NCBI RefSeq assembly: GCF_001667075.1
Contig: NZ_LZIL01000066.1
Span: forward strand, 1 to 64,000
Direction of reading: 5' to 3'
Source: Mycobacterium sp. 852014-52450_SCH5900713
GTDB lineage: Bacteria > Actinomycetota > Actinomycetes > Mycobacteriales > Mycobacteriaceae
Length of the DNA: 64,000 bases
The position numbers and the translations under genes were made by a program. Positions within the stretch are counted from its first letter, which is position 1. Every line of letters starts with the position of its first letter. Below the pieces are notes generated by a model, which was given only the letters and a program-made list of their open reading frames with translations, was not told where the DNA came from and made no database searches. This document shows positions 16,377 through 24,834 of the stretch, piece after piece.

Positions 16377-17203
16377 CATTCATCGACGCCGCCGCCCAGT
16401 CGCGGACCTTCACCCGCGCCCGGGGCGATCTGGTCGCGGGCTTCCGTCGGCACGAGTTGTGGCTGCACCTGGGCTGGCAGGACATCAAGCAGCGCTACCG
16501 CCGCTCGGTGCTGGGGCCGTTCTGGATCACCATCGCGACCGGCACCACCGCCGTCGCCATGGGTGGCCTGTACTCCAAGCTGTTTCACCTCGAGCTCTCC
16601 GTGCACCTGCCGTACGTCACGCTCGGGCTGATCATCTGGAACCTCATCAACGCGGCCATCCTCGAGGGTGCCGACGTCTTCGTCGCCAACGAGGGACTGA
16701 TCAAGCAGCTACCGACGCCGCTGTCGGTGCACGTCTATCGGCTGGTGTGGCGGCAGATGATCTTGTTCGCGCACAACATCGTCATCTACGCCGTCATCGC
16801 GGTCATCTATCCCAAGGCGTGGTCGTGGGCGGATCTTTCGGTGATCCCGGCGCTGGGTCTGATCGTCCTCAATTGCATTTGGGTGTCACTGTGTTTCGGC
16901 ATCCTGGCGACCCGCTACCGCGACATCGGCCCGCTGCTGTTCTCCGTCGTGCAGTTGCTGTTCTTCATGACGCCGATCATCTGGAACGACGACACGTTGC
17001 GGCAGCAGGGCGCGGGGCACTGGTCGAAGATCGTCGAGCTCAATCCGCTGCTGCACTACCTCGACATCGTTCGCGCGCCGCTGCTGGGCGCCCACCAGGA
17101 GCTGCGGCACTGGGCCGTGGTGGGGGTGCTGACGGTCGTCGGCTGGGTGCTGGCGGCGTTCGCGATGCGCCAGTACCGCGCCCGGGTGCCGTACTGGGTT
17201 TAG
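16373..17203 (+). CDS. wzm: ABC-2 type permease Wzm (RfbD), galactan export
   Basis: A 276-residue membrane subunit with about six transmembrane helices and the ABC-2 polysaccharide-export signature WQDIKQRYRRSVLGPFWI near the N-terminus. It partners with Wzt to export the lipid-linked galactan (Rv3783). The start is TTG 16373, preceded by GGGAGG at six bases and overlapping the glfT1 stop as TTGA. The C-terminus, RARVPYWV, is typical of the family. The next gene downstream is convergent. Confidence 0.92.
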   Translation: MTFIDAAAQSRTFTRARGDLVAGFRRHELWLHLGWQDIKQRYRRSVLGPFWITIATGTTAVAMGGLYSKLFHLELSVHLPYVTLGLIIWNLINAAILEGADVFVANEGLIKQLPTPLSVHVYRLVWRQMILFAHNIVIYAVIAVIYPKAWSWADLSVIPALGLIVLNCIWVSLCFGILATRYRDIGPLLFSVVQLLFFMTPIIWNDDTLRQQGAGHWSKIVELNPLLHYLDIVRAPLLGAHQELRHWAVVGVLTVVGWVLAAFAMRQYRARVPYWV

Positions 17204-17257
17204 CCCTGCGACGATGCGCCGCGCACGCGGCGTGAGGAGCCGGGCAATCGATGTAGC

Positions 17258-17623
17258 TCACATCAGCGGGGGCAGCGGATTCAGCCAGTCCAACGAACCG
17301 TCGGTCTGCCCCTTGTATTGCGGGCAATAGGCGGACACGGAAGCGCCGACGAAGAACCCGGCTTGTCGCGCCGACAGGTTGGCCTCTTTCATCACCTTCA
17401 TCGCCAGGACGCTCGATCGTTGGTTCTTGTCGAGTCCGGCGCACACGCTCCGCGCCATCGCGATCGCGGTGCCCGGGTCGTTCAGCACGATCCCGTTATC
17501 CGCAAGGGCCGCCAAGAAGGCGTCGTCGGGTGGGTCCGCCGACGCCGGGGCCGCGGAGAACAGCGCGGCAACAAACAGCAGAGCCGCCATCAGTGGCGCC
17601 CACTGCCTACGACCGACGCACAT
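17258..17623 (-). CDS. Secreted DUF732 domain protein (121 aa)
   Basis: The N-terminal signal peptide (basic MCVGRRQW, hydrophobic core LMAALLFVAALFSA, cleavage near APASA-DPPDD) is followed by a DUF732 domain. That domain has FLAALADNGIVLNDPGTAIA, a conserved cysteine pair (SVCAGL and AYCPQY) and FFVGASVSAYCP. DUF732 proteins are small exported mycobacterial proteins of unknown function. The start is ATG 17623. It is convergent with wzm and lies in a segment that differs from the M. tuberculosis order, in which Rv3784-Rv3787c are found. Confidence 0.8.
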   Translation of the reverse strand: MCVGRRQWAPLMAALLFVAALFSAAPASADPPDDAFLAALADNGIVLNDPGTAIAMARSVCAGLDKNQRSSVLAMKVMKEANLSARQAGFFVGASVSAYCPQYKGQTDGSLDWLNPLPPLM

Positions 17624-17712
17624 AGCTACCACGATAGGCACCGGCCACCATCGGGGACGGCTCCAAGAATTCTTTGAGGATTCCGCAAGGCGTGCCCCGG
17701 AGGCTGGGACCC

Positions 17713-18234
17713 ATGCGCAACACCATCTTCGTCGACGGCGACCGCGTGGCCACGATGCACCGCGCCGACGCGCCACTGGGCCGCACGGCCAGGTTCCACC
17801 TGCGCAGGTTGTTCGACAACCTGCCCTGCTGCCATCGCTCATGGGCCAATCAAGGCAAACGCTTCTTCCTGCACGGCTACGAGCGGGCCTTCGACATCGA
17901 GTTCGCCTGCGCCGAAACCGAACCCGGCACCGACGCGGTGATCGGCGAGGGCACCCTCGACGAGGTCAGGACGGCACTGCGCGACCAGTTCGACCACACC
18001 ACGCTGATCGCGGTCGACGACCCGCAGCGCGATCTGTTCGAGCTGCTGGCCGACCGCGGCGTCATCGATCTACGGATCATGGACGACACCGGGATGGCGG
18101 GCACGGCCGCCTGGACGTTCGAAACGGTCGAAGACATCGTCGGGCTGGCGACCGGCGGCCGGGTCTGGGTGTCCCGGATAAAGGCCCGGGAGAACCGTAA
18201 CAACGTCGTCACCCTCACGGCGGGCCCCGTTTAG
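17713..18234 (+). CDS. 6-carboxytetrahydropterin synthase (QueD)-like protein
   Basis: A 173-residue protein that resembles the T-fold 6-pyruvoyl/6-carboxytetrahydropterin synthases. It has a cysteine/histidine segment (LPCCHRSW), then FFLHGYERAFDIEF at the place of the usual HGHxY motif, then DQFDHTTLIA like the DH-L motif, and an AAWTFETVEDIVG segment like the conserved glutamate region. The second zinc histidine (HGH) is HGY here, so catalysis in the standard way is doubtful. Start at ATG 17713 after CGGAGG. The neighbouring genes give no pterin or queuosine pathway. The family call is moderate. Confidence 0.5.
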   Translation: MRNTIFVDGDRVATMHRADAPLGRTARFHLRRLFDNLPCCHRSWANQGKRFFLHGYERAFDIEFACAETEPGTDAVIGEGTLDEVRTALRDQFDHTTLIAVDDPQRDLFELLADRGVIDLRIMDDTGMAGTAAWTFETVEDIVGLATGGRVWVSRIKARENRNNVVTLTAGPV

Positions 18235-18277
18235 ACGAAACACGACGCCCGCATTGCCGATGCGAGAGTATGCGTTC

Positions 18278-18493
18278 GTGAGCGACGCCGCGGCAATCGG
18301 CTGTGTTGGGACGTTGACCGTGGCAACCCGCGGGGACCGTGGCGCCGGCGAGGTGCTGGTCACCGTGCGGGGCGCCAAGGAGGCCTTCCTGGCGTGGTCC
18401 GACGACCCCCTGCCCAAGGGCGCCGAGGTGCTGGTGGTCGACGTCAGGGGAGCCCGGACGGTGGTCGTCGAACCCTGGCAGGGCCTCGCCTGA
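18278..18493 (+). CDS. Short NfeD-like OB-fold protein (71 aa)
   Basis: VSDAAAIGCVGTLTVATRGD is followed by EVLVTVRGAKEAFLAWSDDP and ending in VVEPW: a five-strand pattern like the soluble C-terminal OB domain of NfeD proteins, without their membrane part. It lies 60 bases before a flotillin gene. NfeD and SPFH/flotillin genes are commonly paired, and that context is the main support for the call. The start could also be the ATG at 18260. Confidence 0.6.
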   Translation: MSDAAAIGCVGTLTVATRGDRGAGEVLVTVRGAKEAFLAWSDDPLPKGAEVLVVDVRGARTVVVEPWQGLA

Positions 18494-18553
18494 TCCGAAT
18501 TGACCGCGCGGATCGCCCGAGATACAACAGCGAAACCCGAAAAAGGAGACCCC

Positions 18554-19693
18554 ATGCTCGGTTACAAGGTGCCCGCCCCCGACGAGGCGATGCTCGTCTC
18601 GGGCGGCCGAAGCAAGAGCAACGCCCCCTTCCGCGTCGTGACCGGCCACGGCGCGTTCATCATGCCGTTCTTCCGCAAGGCCCGCTTCCTCACGCTGGCG
18701 ATGTGTGAGGCCGAGGTCTCCGAGAAATGCGTGACCCAACAGGGCATCACGCTCAATGTCCGGGCGGTGATCGCCTTCAAGGTCGGCAACGACGCCGAGA
18801 GCATCATCAGCGCCGGACAACGCTTCCTGTCCGAACAGGACCAGATGTCCGTGCTGACCGGGCGCATCTTCGCCGGTCACCTGCGCTCGATCATCGGCTC
18901 GATGACCGTCGAGCAGATCATCCGGGAACGCCAGAAACTGGCGACCGAGGTCCTCGACGGCTCCAAGGAGGAGATGGCCCGGATCGGGCTCACCGTCGAC
19001 GCGCTGCAGATCCAGTCCATCGACGACGACGGGCTCGGCTACATCAACGCGATGTCGGCGCCGCACAACGCGGCCATCCAGCAGCAGGCCCAGATCGCAC
19101 AGGCGCAGGCCAATCAGCTGGCCGCCGAAGCCGAGCAGGAGTCGCAGCGCAAGCAGGCGGAATTCGCCCGCGAGACCGCGATCGTCAAGGCGCAGTACAA
19201 GGCCGAGGTCGACAAGGCGCAGGCGGAGGCGGCCCAGGCGGGCCCGTTGGCCGAGGCCGAGGCCCAGCGCGAGGTGCTGCAGATGCGCACCGAGCTGGCC
19301 CAGCGCGCCGCCGAGCTGCGCCAGCAGGAGCTGGTCGCCGAGGTGGTCAAGCCCGCCGAGGCCGAGGCCGAACGCGTCCGGATCCTGGCCGTCGCCGACG
19401 CGGAGAAGATGAAGATCCAGGCGGAGGCGGCGGCGTCGCACAACCGGGTGGCGCTCGACAAGGCGCTCATCGACCAGCTGCCCGAGATCGTGGAGAAGGC
19501 GGCCCGGGGGCTCGCCAACGCCAACGTGACCGTGCTCAACGGCGCCGAAGGGCTGACCGAGGTGGCCAGCGGCCTGGTCGCGCAGGGCAGGGCGATCTTC
19601 GACGCCCTGCGCGGCACCGTCGACTACTACGACGACGAGGACGGCGCACCGCCGCTCGCCACTAACTCCGAATCCGGCTCGACCAGCCGCTGA
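18554..19693 (+). CDS. Flotillin/SPFH domain protein
   Basis: A 379-residue flotillin-like protein. The N-terminal SPFH (band 7) domain runs from about residue 5 to 170 (AFIMPFFRKARFLTLAM, GRIFAGHLRSIIGSM). A long Ala/Glu/Gln-rich coiled coil from about 180 to 300 follows, and then a C-terminal segment with DQLPEIVEKAARG. There is no obvious N-terminal transmembrane helix; flotillins attach through hairpins or acylation. It organises membrane microdomains in bacteria by family knowledge. ATG 18554 is preceded by AAAAGGAGA. It pairs with the NfeD-like gene upstream. Confidence 0.85.
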   Translation: MLGYKVPAPDEAMLVSGGRSKSNAPFRVVTGHGAFIMPFFRKARFLTLAMCEAEVSEKCVTQQGITLNVRAVIAFKVGNDAESIISAGQRFLSEQDQMSVLTGRIFAGHLRSIIGSMTVEQIIRERQKLATEVLDGSKEEMARIGLTVDALQIQSIDDDGLGYINAMSAPHNAAIQQQAQIAQAQANQLAAEAEQESQRKQAEFARETAIVKAQYKAEVDKAQAEAAQAGPLAEAEAQREVLQMRTELAQRAAELRQQELVAEVVKPAEAEAERVRILAVADAEKMKIQAEAAASHNRVALDKALIDQLPEIVEKAARGLANANVTVLNGAEGLTEVASGLVAQGRAIFDALRGTVDYYDDEDGAPPLATNSESGSTSR

Positions 19694-19789
19694 GTGGGAC
19701 CCGCCGCATACCCGATAATGGTGGCGGCCGCCTCGTCGTGGTGCGACACTGGAACGCCACTTGAGCAACTGGGCGAAAGGTCCACCGAC

Positions 19790-20269
19790 GTGAGCAAAAA
19801 GGTCCAATCAGCAGCGGATGCGGCGCGGGCGAACCTGGCCGCCGAGCTGGAGCGGCTACGGCAGCGGCGGGACCGCCTGGAGGTCGAGGTCAGGAACGAC
19901 CGCGGCATGGTGGGCGATCACGGCGACGCGGCCGAGGCGATTCAGCGCGCCGAGGAGCTGGTTGGGCTCAGCGATCGGATCAACGAGCTGGATCGGCGCA
20001 TGCGGACCGGGCCGTCGCGGCCCGATGCATCGGAAACGCTGCCGGGGGGCACCGAGGTGACCCTGCGGTTCTCCGACGGTGAAGTGGTCACCATGCACGT
20101 GATCTCCATCGTCGAAGAGACGCCGGTCGGCCGGGAAGGTGAAACGTTGACGGCGCGCAGCCCGTTGGCCCAGGCCCTGGCCGGACACAAGGCGGGCGAC
20201 ACGGTGACCTACTCGACCCCGCAGGGCGAGGATCAGGTCGAGCTGATATCGGTCAAGCTGCCCCGTTAG
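19790..20269 (+). CDS. GreA/GreB-like transcription factor, Rv3788 type
   Basis: A 159-residue Gre-like protein. The N-terminal two-helix coiled coil (ANLAAELERLRQRRDRLEVE to LSDRINELDRRM) has aspartate and glutamate residues in the tip region (DRGMVGDHGDAAEA). The C-terminal FKBP-like GreA/B domain includes TVTYSTPQGEDQVELISVKL. It probably binds the RNA polymerase secondary channel. In Rv3788-like factors cleavage stimulation is reported to be absent, as recalled. It starts at GTG 19790 after GAAAGG. It stands just before the arabinan precursor genes, as in M. tuberculosis. Confidence 0.82.
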   Translation: MSKKVQSAADAARANLAAELERLRQRRDRLEVEVRNDRGMVGDHGDAAEAIQRAEELVGLSDRINELDRRMRTGPSRPDASETLPGGTEVTLRFSDGEVVTMHVISIVEETPVGREGETLTARSPLAQALAGHKAGDTVTYSTPQGEDQVELISVKLPR

Positions 20270-20322
20270 CGCCTCTCCGCCGGGTCCCGGGATGCCGCGG
20301 CGTTCCCGTTAAACTCCCCCCA

Positions 20323-20751
20323 ATGGTTGCCCCGCTGCCCGACGCCGCGCCGCCGAGCCCGCAGTTGAGTCTGACGACCCAGATGACGCGGTTCGTCGTC
20401 ACCGGCGGCCTGGCGGGGATCGTGGACTTCGGCCTGTACCTGGCGCTGTACAAAGCCGTCGGCGTCCAGGTTGACCTGGCCAAGGCCAGCAGCTTCGTCG
20501 TCGGCACCATCACCGCCTATCTGATCAACCGCCGGTGGACGTTCCGGGCCGCCCCGAGCACCGCGCGGTTCGTCGCGGTCATGGTTCTGTACGGCATCAC
20601 CTTCGCCGTGCAGGTCGGGCTCAACCATCTGTGCCTGGCGCTTTTGCACTACCGCGGGTGGGCGATACCCGTCGCGTTCGTGATCGCGCAGGGCACGGCG
20701 ACGGTGATCAACTTCGTCGTGCAGCGGGCGGTAATCTTCCGCATTCGCTGA
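20323..20751 (+). CDS. GtrA family membrane protein, Rv3789 type
   Basis: A 142-residue protein with four transmembrane helices. The GtrA signature is TRFVVTGGLAGIVDFGLYLAL, followed later by AYLINRRWTFR and a final VINFVVQRAVIF helix. The Rv3789 homologue was proposed either as a decaprenyl-phosphoarabinose translocase or as an anchor for AftA. The sequence does not decide between these. It lies 32 bases before dprE1 and probably shares its transcript. Confidence 0.88.
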   Translation: MVAPLPDAAPPSPQLSLTTQMTRFVVTGGLAGIVDFGLYLALYKAVGVQVDLAKASSFVVGTITAYLINRRWTFRAAPSTARFVAVMVLYGITFAVQVGLNHLCLALLHYRGWAIPVAFVIAQGTATVINFVVQRAVIFRIR

Positions 20752-20783
20752 GCCGACGTTCGCAAGCGGTACCCTCTGTGACG

Positions 20784-22175
20784 ATGTTGAGCACCGATGT
20801 TTTGACCACCGCCACCCGGCTGACCGGCTTTGGCCGCACCGCGCCGTCGGTGGCCGAGGTGCTTTCGACCCGGGACCCCGAGGTGGTCGCCAAGGCCGTC
20901 GCCCGGGTGGCCGAATCGGGCGGCCCCAACGGCCGCGGCGTCATCGCGCGCGGGCTGGGCCGGTCCTACGGCGACAACGCCCAAAACGGCGGCGGCCTGG
21001 TGATCGACATGACGGGCCTCAACCGGATCCACTCGATCAGCGCCGACACCCGGCTGGTCGACGTCGACGCGGGCGTCAGCCTGGACCAGCTGATGAAGGC
21101 GGCGCTCCCGTTCGGGCTGTGGGTTCCGGTGCTGCCGGGCACGCGCCAGGTCACCGTAGGCGGCGCGATCGCCTGCGACATCCACGGCAAGAACCATCAC
21201 AGCGCGGGCAGCTTCGGCAACCACGTGCGCTCGATGGACCTGCTCATGGCCGACGGCAGCGTCCGCACCCTCACCCCCGACGGTGACGACGCCGAGCTGT
21301 TCTGGGTCACCGTGGGTGGCAACGGCCTGACCGGGATCGTCCTGCGCGCGACCATCGAGATGACGCCCACCGAGACGGCCTATTTCGTCGCCGACGGGGT
21401 GGCCACCAAGGACCTCGACGAAACGGTCGCCGTGCACCTCGACGGCAGCGAGGCCAACTACACCTACTCCAGTGCCTGGTTCGACCTGATCAGTCCGCCC
21501 CCCAAGCTCGGCCGCGCCGCCGTCAGCCGCGGCAGTCTGGCGAAGCTGGACCAACTGCCCAAGAAGCTTGCCAGGAATCCGCTGAAATTCGATGCGCCAC
21601 AACTGTTGACGGTGCCGAACGTTTTTCCGGTCAGCGCGATGAACAAGCTGTCCTTCATGGCGATCGGCGAGGTGTACTACCGGCTGGGCGGCAACTACAC
21701 CGGCAAGATCATGAACCTGTCGCAGTTCTACCACATGCTCGACCTGGTCAGTGGTTGGAACAACGCTTACGGCCCAATGGGTTTCGCGCAGCACCAGTTC
21801 CTCGTCCCGCCGGACGCGATGGACGAGTTCAAGGCCATCATCCGCTGGATCCAGACCCGCGGCCACTACTCGGCACTGAACGTGTTCAAACTGTTCGGGC
21901 CGGGCAACCGCGCACCGCTGAGTTTCCCGATGGCCGGCTGGAACGTCGCGATGGACTTCCCCAACAAGCCGGGAATCAACGAGTTCCTCAACGAACTCGA
22001 CCGGCGCGTACTGGAATTCGGCGGCCGGGTGTACACGGCCAAGGATTCCCGCGCGAGCGCCGAGACCTTCCACGCCATGTACCCCCGCATCGACGAGTGG
22101 ATCGCGGTGCGCCGCAAGGTGGATCCCGCCGGGGTGTTCGCCTCGGACATGGCCCGACGTTTGGAGCTGTTGTAA
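20784..22175 (+). CDS. dprE1: Decaprenylphosphoryl-beta-D-ribose oxidase DprE1
   Basis: A 463-residue FAD-dependent oxidase of the vanillyl-alcohol-oxidase family. The FAD-binding domain includes GRGVIARGLGRSYGDNAQNG and the HGKNHHSAGSFGNHV segment. The substrate domain includes GHYSALNVFKLFGPGN and a C-terminal YTAKDSRASAETFHAMYP. It oxidises decaprenyl-phosphoribose to the 2'-keto form, the first half of epimerisation to the arabinose donor. At the position of M. tuberculosis Cys387, the covalent target of benzothiazinones, this protein has Ala389 (GWNVAMDFP instead of GWNICVDFP). Start at ATG 20784; a GTG two codons upstream is also possible. Confidence 0.96.
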   Translation: MLSTDVLTTATRLTGFGRTAPSVAEVLSTRDPEVVAKAVARVAESGGPNGRGVIARGLGRSYGDNAQNGGGLVIDMTGLNRIHSISADTRLVDVDAGVSLDQLMKAALPFGLWVPVLPGTRQVTVGGAIACDIHGKNHHSAGSFGNHVRSMDLLMADGSVRTLTPDGDDAELFWVTVGGNGLTGIVLRATIEMTPTETAYFVADGVATKDLDETVAVHLDGSEANYTYSSAWFDLISPPPKLGRAAVSRGSLAKLDQLPKKLARNPLKFDAPQLLTVPNVFPVSAMNKLSFMAIGEVYYRLGGNYTGKIMNLSQFYHMLDLVSGWNNAYGPMGFAQHQFLVPPDAMDEFKAIIRWIQTRGHYSALNVFKLFGPGNRAPLSFPMAGWNVAMDFPNKPGINEFLNELDRRVLEFGGRVYTAKDSRASAETFHAMYPRIDEWIAVRRKVDPAGVFASDMARRLELL

Positions 22176-22186
22176 ATGGTGCGCCA

Positions 22187-22951
22187 ATGGTTTTAGATGC
22201 CGTGGGAAATCCGCAGACCATCCTGCTGCTCGGCGGGACCTCCGAGATCGGGCTGGCAATCTGTAAGCGCTACCTGCAGAACGCGCATGCCCGCATCGTG
22301 CTGGCCGCCATGCCCGATGACCCGGGCCGTGATGCCGCCGTCGCCCAGATGAAGGCGGCGGGTGCGCGGTCGGTGGAGCTGATCGACTTCGAAGCCACCG
22401 ACGCCGACAGTCATCCGAAGACGATCGAGGCGGCCTTCGCCCACGGTGATGTCGACGTGGCGATCGTCGCCTTCGGGATCCTCGGCGACGCCGAGGAGTT
22501 GTGGCAGGACCAGCGCAAGGCCGTCTTGGCCGCCGAAATCAATTACACCGCCGCCGTTTCGGTGGGTGTACTGCTCGGCGAGAAGATGCGCGCCCAGGGC
22601 TTCGGCCAGATCATCGCGATGAGCTCGGCCGCCGGGGAGCGGGTGCGGCGATCCAACTTCGTCTACGGCTCCACCAAGGCGGGGCTGGACGGCTTCTATC
22701 TGGGGCTCGGAGAAGCGTTGCGCGAGTATGGCGTTCGCGTCCTGGTCATCCGCCCGGGTCAGGTTCGTACCCGGATGAGCGCGCACGTCAAGGAAGCGCC
22801 GCTGACCGTGGACAAGGAGTACGTCGCCAACCTCGCCGTGACCGCCGCCGCAAAAGGTAAGGAATTGGTTTGGGCGCCAGCAGCATTCCGGTACGTGATG
22901 ATGGTGTTGCGACACATCCCGCGCAGCGTCTTCCGCAAGCTGCCAATCTGA
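22187..22951 (+). CDS. dprE2: Decaprenylphosphoryl-2-keto-ribose reductase DprE2
   Basis: A 254-residue short-chain dehydrogenase. The nucleotide-binding motif is LLGGTSEIGLAI at about residues 12-23, and the active site is Ser in IIAMSSAAGE with YGSTKAG as the YxxxK motif. It reduces the keto intermediate made by DprE1 with NADH to give decaprenyl-phosphoarabinose, the only arabinose donor of the cell wall. It begins 11 bases after dprE1. aftA begins two bases after its stop. Confidence 0.95.
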   Translation: MVLDAVGNPQTILLLGGTSEIGLAICKRYLQNAHARIVLAAMPDDPGRDAAVAQMKAAGARSVELIDFEATDADSHPKTIEAAFAHGDVDVAIVAFGILGDAEELWQDQRKAVLAAEINYTAAVSVGVLLGEKMRAQGFGQIIAMSSAAGERVRRSNFVYGSTKAGLDGFYLGLGEALREYGVRVLVIRPGQVRTRMSAHVKEAPLTVDKEYVANLAVTAAAKGKELVWAPAAFRYVMMVLRHIPRSVFRKLPI

Positions 22952-22953
22952 TC

Positions 22954-24834
22954 ATGCGCAACGCGCTGGCCAGTCTCGGCCAGATGGCGGTCGCGGTGGC
23001 GGTGGCCGTCGTGGTCGCGGTGGTCTCGCTGGTCGCCATCGCCCGCGTGCAGTGGCCGGCCTTCCCGTCGTCCAACCAGCTGCACGCGCTGACCACCGTG
23101 GGGCAGGTCGGCTGCCTGGCCGGTCTGGTCGCCGTGGGCTGGGCATGGGGGCGCTCCGGCCGGTTCCGGTGGCTCGCGCAGCTGGGCGGGCTGGTGTTCG
23201 TGTCCGCGTTCACCGTCGTGACGCTGGGCATGCCGCTGGGCGCGACCAAGCTGTACCTGTTCGGCATCTCCGTCGACCAGCAGTTCCGCACCGAGTACCT
23301 GACCCGGCTCGCCGACAGCCCCGCCCTGCGCGACATGACCTACATCGGGCTGCCGCCGTTCTACCCACCCGGCTGGTTCTGGATCGGCGGGCGCGCCGCG
23401 GCGCTGAGCGGAGCACCGGCCTGGGAGGTCTACAAGCCGTGGGCCGTCACCTCGATCACGATCGCGGTGGCCATCGCCCTGGTGCTGTGGTGGCGGATGG
23501 TCCGCTTCGAGTACGCGCTGATCGTCACCACCGCGACGGCGGCCGCGACGCTCGCCTACGGCTCGCCCGAGCCCTACGCGGCCATGATCACAGTGCTGCT
23601 GCCGCCGGTGCTGGTGCTGACCTGGTCGGGTCTGCGCGGCGGCGAACGCAACGGCGGGTGGGCCGCCGTGGTTGGTGCGGGCCTATTCCTCGGCTGGACG
23701 GCGACCTGGTACTCGCTGCTGCTGGCCTTCAGCGCATTCACGGTGTTGCTCATGGCGCTATTGCTGGCCGGTGCGCGCTGGCGGCGCGGCGGCTTCGGGG
23801 CCGCGCTCGACCCGGTGCGCCGGCTGGCCCTCATCGCGGTCATCGCCGCGGCGATCGCGAGCACCACCTGGCTGCCGTTCCTGTTGCGGGCGCTCCGCAG
23901 CCCGGTCAGCAACTCCGGCAGCGCCTTTCACTACCTACCGGCCGACGGCGCCGTGCTGACCTTCCCCATGCTGCAGTTCTCTCTGCTGGGCGCGGTCTGC
24001 CTGCTGGGCGCCCTGTGGTTGGTGGTGCGGGCGGGTTCCTCCGTGCGGGCGGGGGCCATCGGCATCGGGGTGCTGGCGGTCTACTTGTGGTCGCTGCTTT
24101 CGATGCTGACGACGCTGGCGCGCACCACGCTGCTGTCCTTCCGGCTGCAGCCGACGTTGACCGTGTTGTTGGTGGCCGCCGGGGCCTTCGGCTTCGTCGA
24201 GGCCGTCGGGGCGCTGTCCGCGCGCGGGCGGGCCGTCCTGCCCGTCGCCGGCGCCGTCGGCCTGGCCGCCGCGATCGCATTCAGCCAGGACATTCCCGAC
24301 GTGCTGCGCCCGGATCTCACCATCGCCTACACCGACACCGACGGCAACGGCCAGCGCGGTGACCGCCGGCCGCCGAGTTCGGAGAAGTTCTACCCCGACA
24401 TCGACCACGCCATCACGACCGCGACCGGCAGGCCCCGCGACCAGACCGTTGTGATGACCGCCGACTACAGCTTCCTGTCCTTCTATCCCTACTGGGGATT
24501 CCAGGGGTTGACGTCGCACTACGCCAACCCGCTCGCGCAATTCGACCTGCGGGGCGCCCAGATCAACAAGTGGTCCAAGCTCAAGTCGGCCGACGACCTC
24601 ATCCACGCGCTCGACACCTGTCCATGGCCACCACCCACGGTGTTTCTCATGCGCCGCGGCGCGAACGGCAACTACACGCTGCGGCTCGCTGAGGACGTGT
24701 ATCCCAACCAGCCCAACGTCCGTCGCTACACCGTCGACCTGCGGGCCGCCCTCTTCGACAGCCCACAGTTCGTCGTGCACAGCGCCGGCCCGTTCGTGGT
24801 GGCCATCCGCAAGCCCCCGACAAGCCGCTCATGA
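22954..24834 (+). CDS. aftA: Arabinofuranosyltransferase AftA
   Basis: A 626-residue GT-C membrane enzyme (Rv3792 homologue) with about eleven helices in the first 450 residues and a soluble extracytoplasmic C-terminal domain (FYPDIDHAITTATGRP, VVMTADYSFLSFYPYWGF). It primes galactan by adding the first arabinofuranose residues from decaprenyl-phosphoarabinose. The ATG at 22954 follows dprE2 immediately. Its stop overlaps the embC start as ATGA, so translation should be coupled. Slightly shorter than the M. tuberculosis protein, recalled at 643 residues. Confidence 0.94.
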   Translation: MRNALASLGQMAVAVAVAVVVAVVSLVAIARVQWPAFPSSNQLHALTTVGQVGCLAGLVAVGWAWGRSGRFRWLAQLGGLVFVSAFTVVTLGMPLGATKLYLFGISVDQQFRTEYLTRLADSPALRDMTYIGLPPFYPPGWFWIGGRAAALSGAPAWEVYKPWAVTSITIAVAIALVLWWRMVRFEYALIVTTATAAATLAYGSPEPYAAMITVLLPPVLVLTWSGLRGGERNGGWAAVVGAGLFLGWTATWYSLLLAFSAFTVLLMALLLAGARWRRGGFGAALDPVRRLALIAVIAAAIASTTWLPFLLRALRSPVSNSGSAFHYLPADGAVLTFPMLQFSLLGAVCLLGALWLVVRAGSSVRAGAIGIGVLAVYLWSLLSMLTTLARTTLLSFRLQPTLTVLLVAAGAFGFVEAVGALSARGRAVLPVAGAVGLAAAIAFSQDIPDVLRPDLTIAYTDTDGNGQRGDRRPPSSEKFYPDIDHAITTATGRPRDQTVVMTADYSFLSFYPYWGFQGLTSHYANPLAQFDLRGAQINKWSKLKSADDLIHALDTCPWPPPTVFLMRRGANGNYTLRLAEDVYPNQPNVRRYTVDLRAALFDSPQFVVHSAGPFVVAIRKPPTSRS

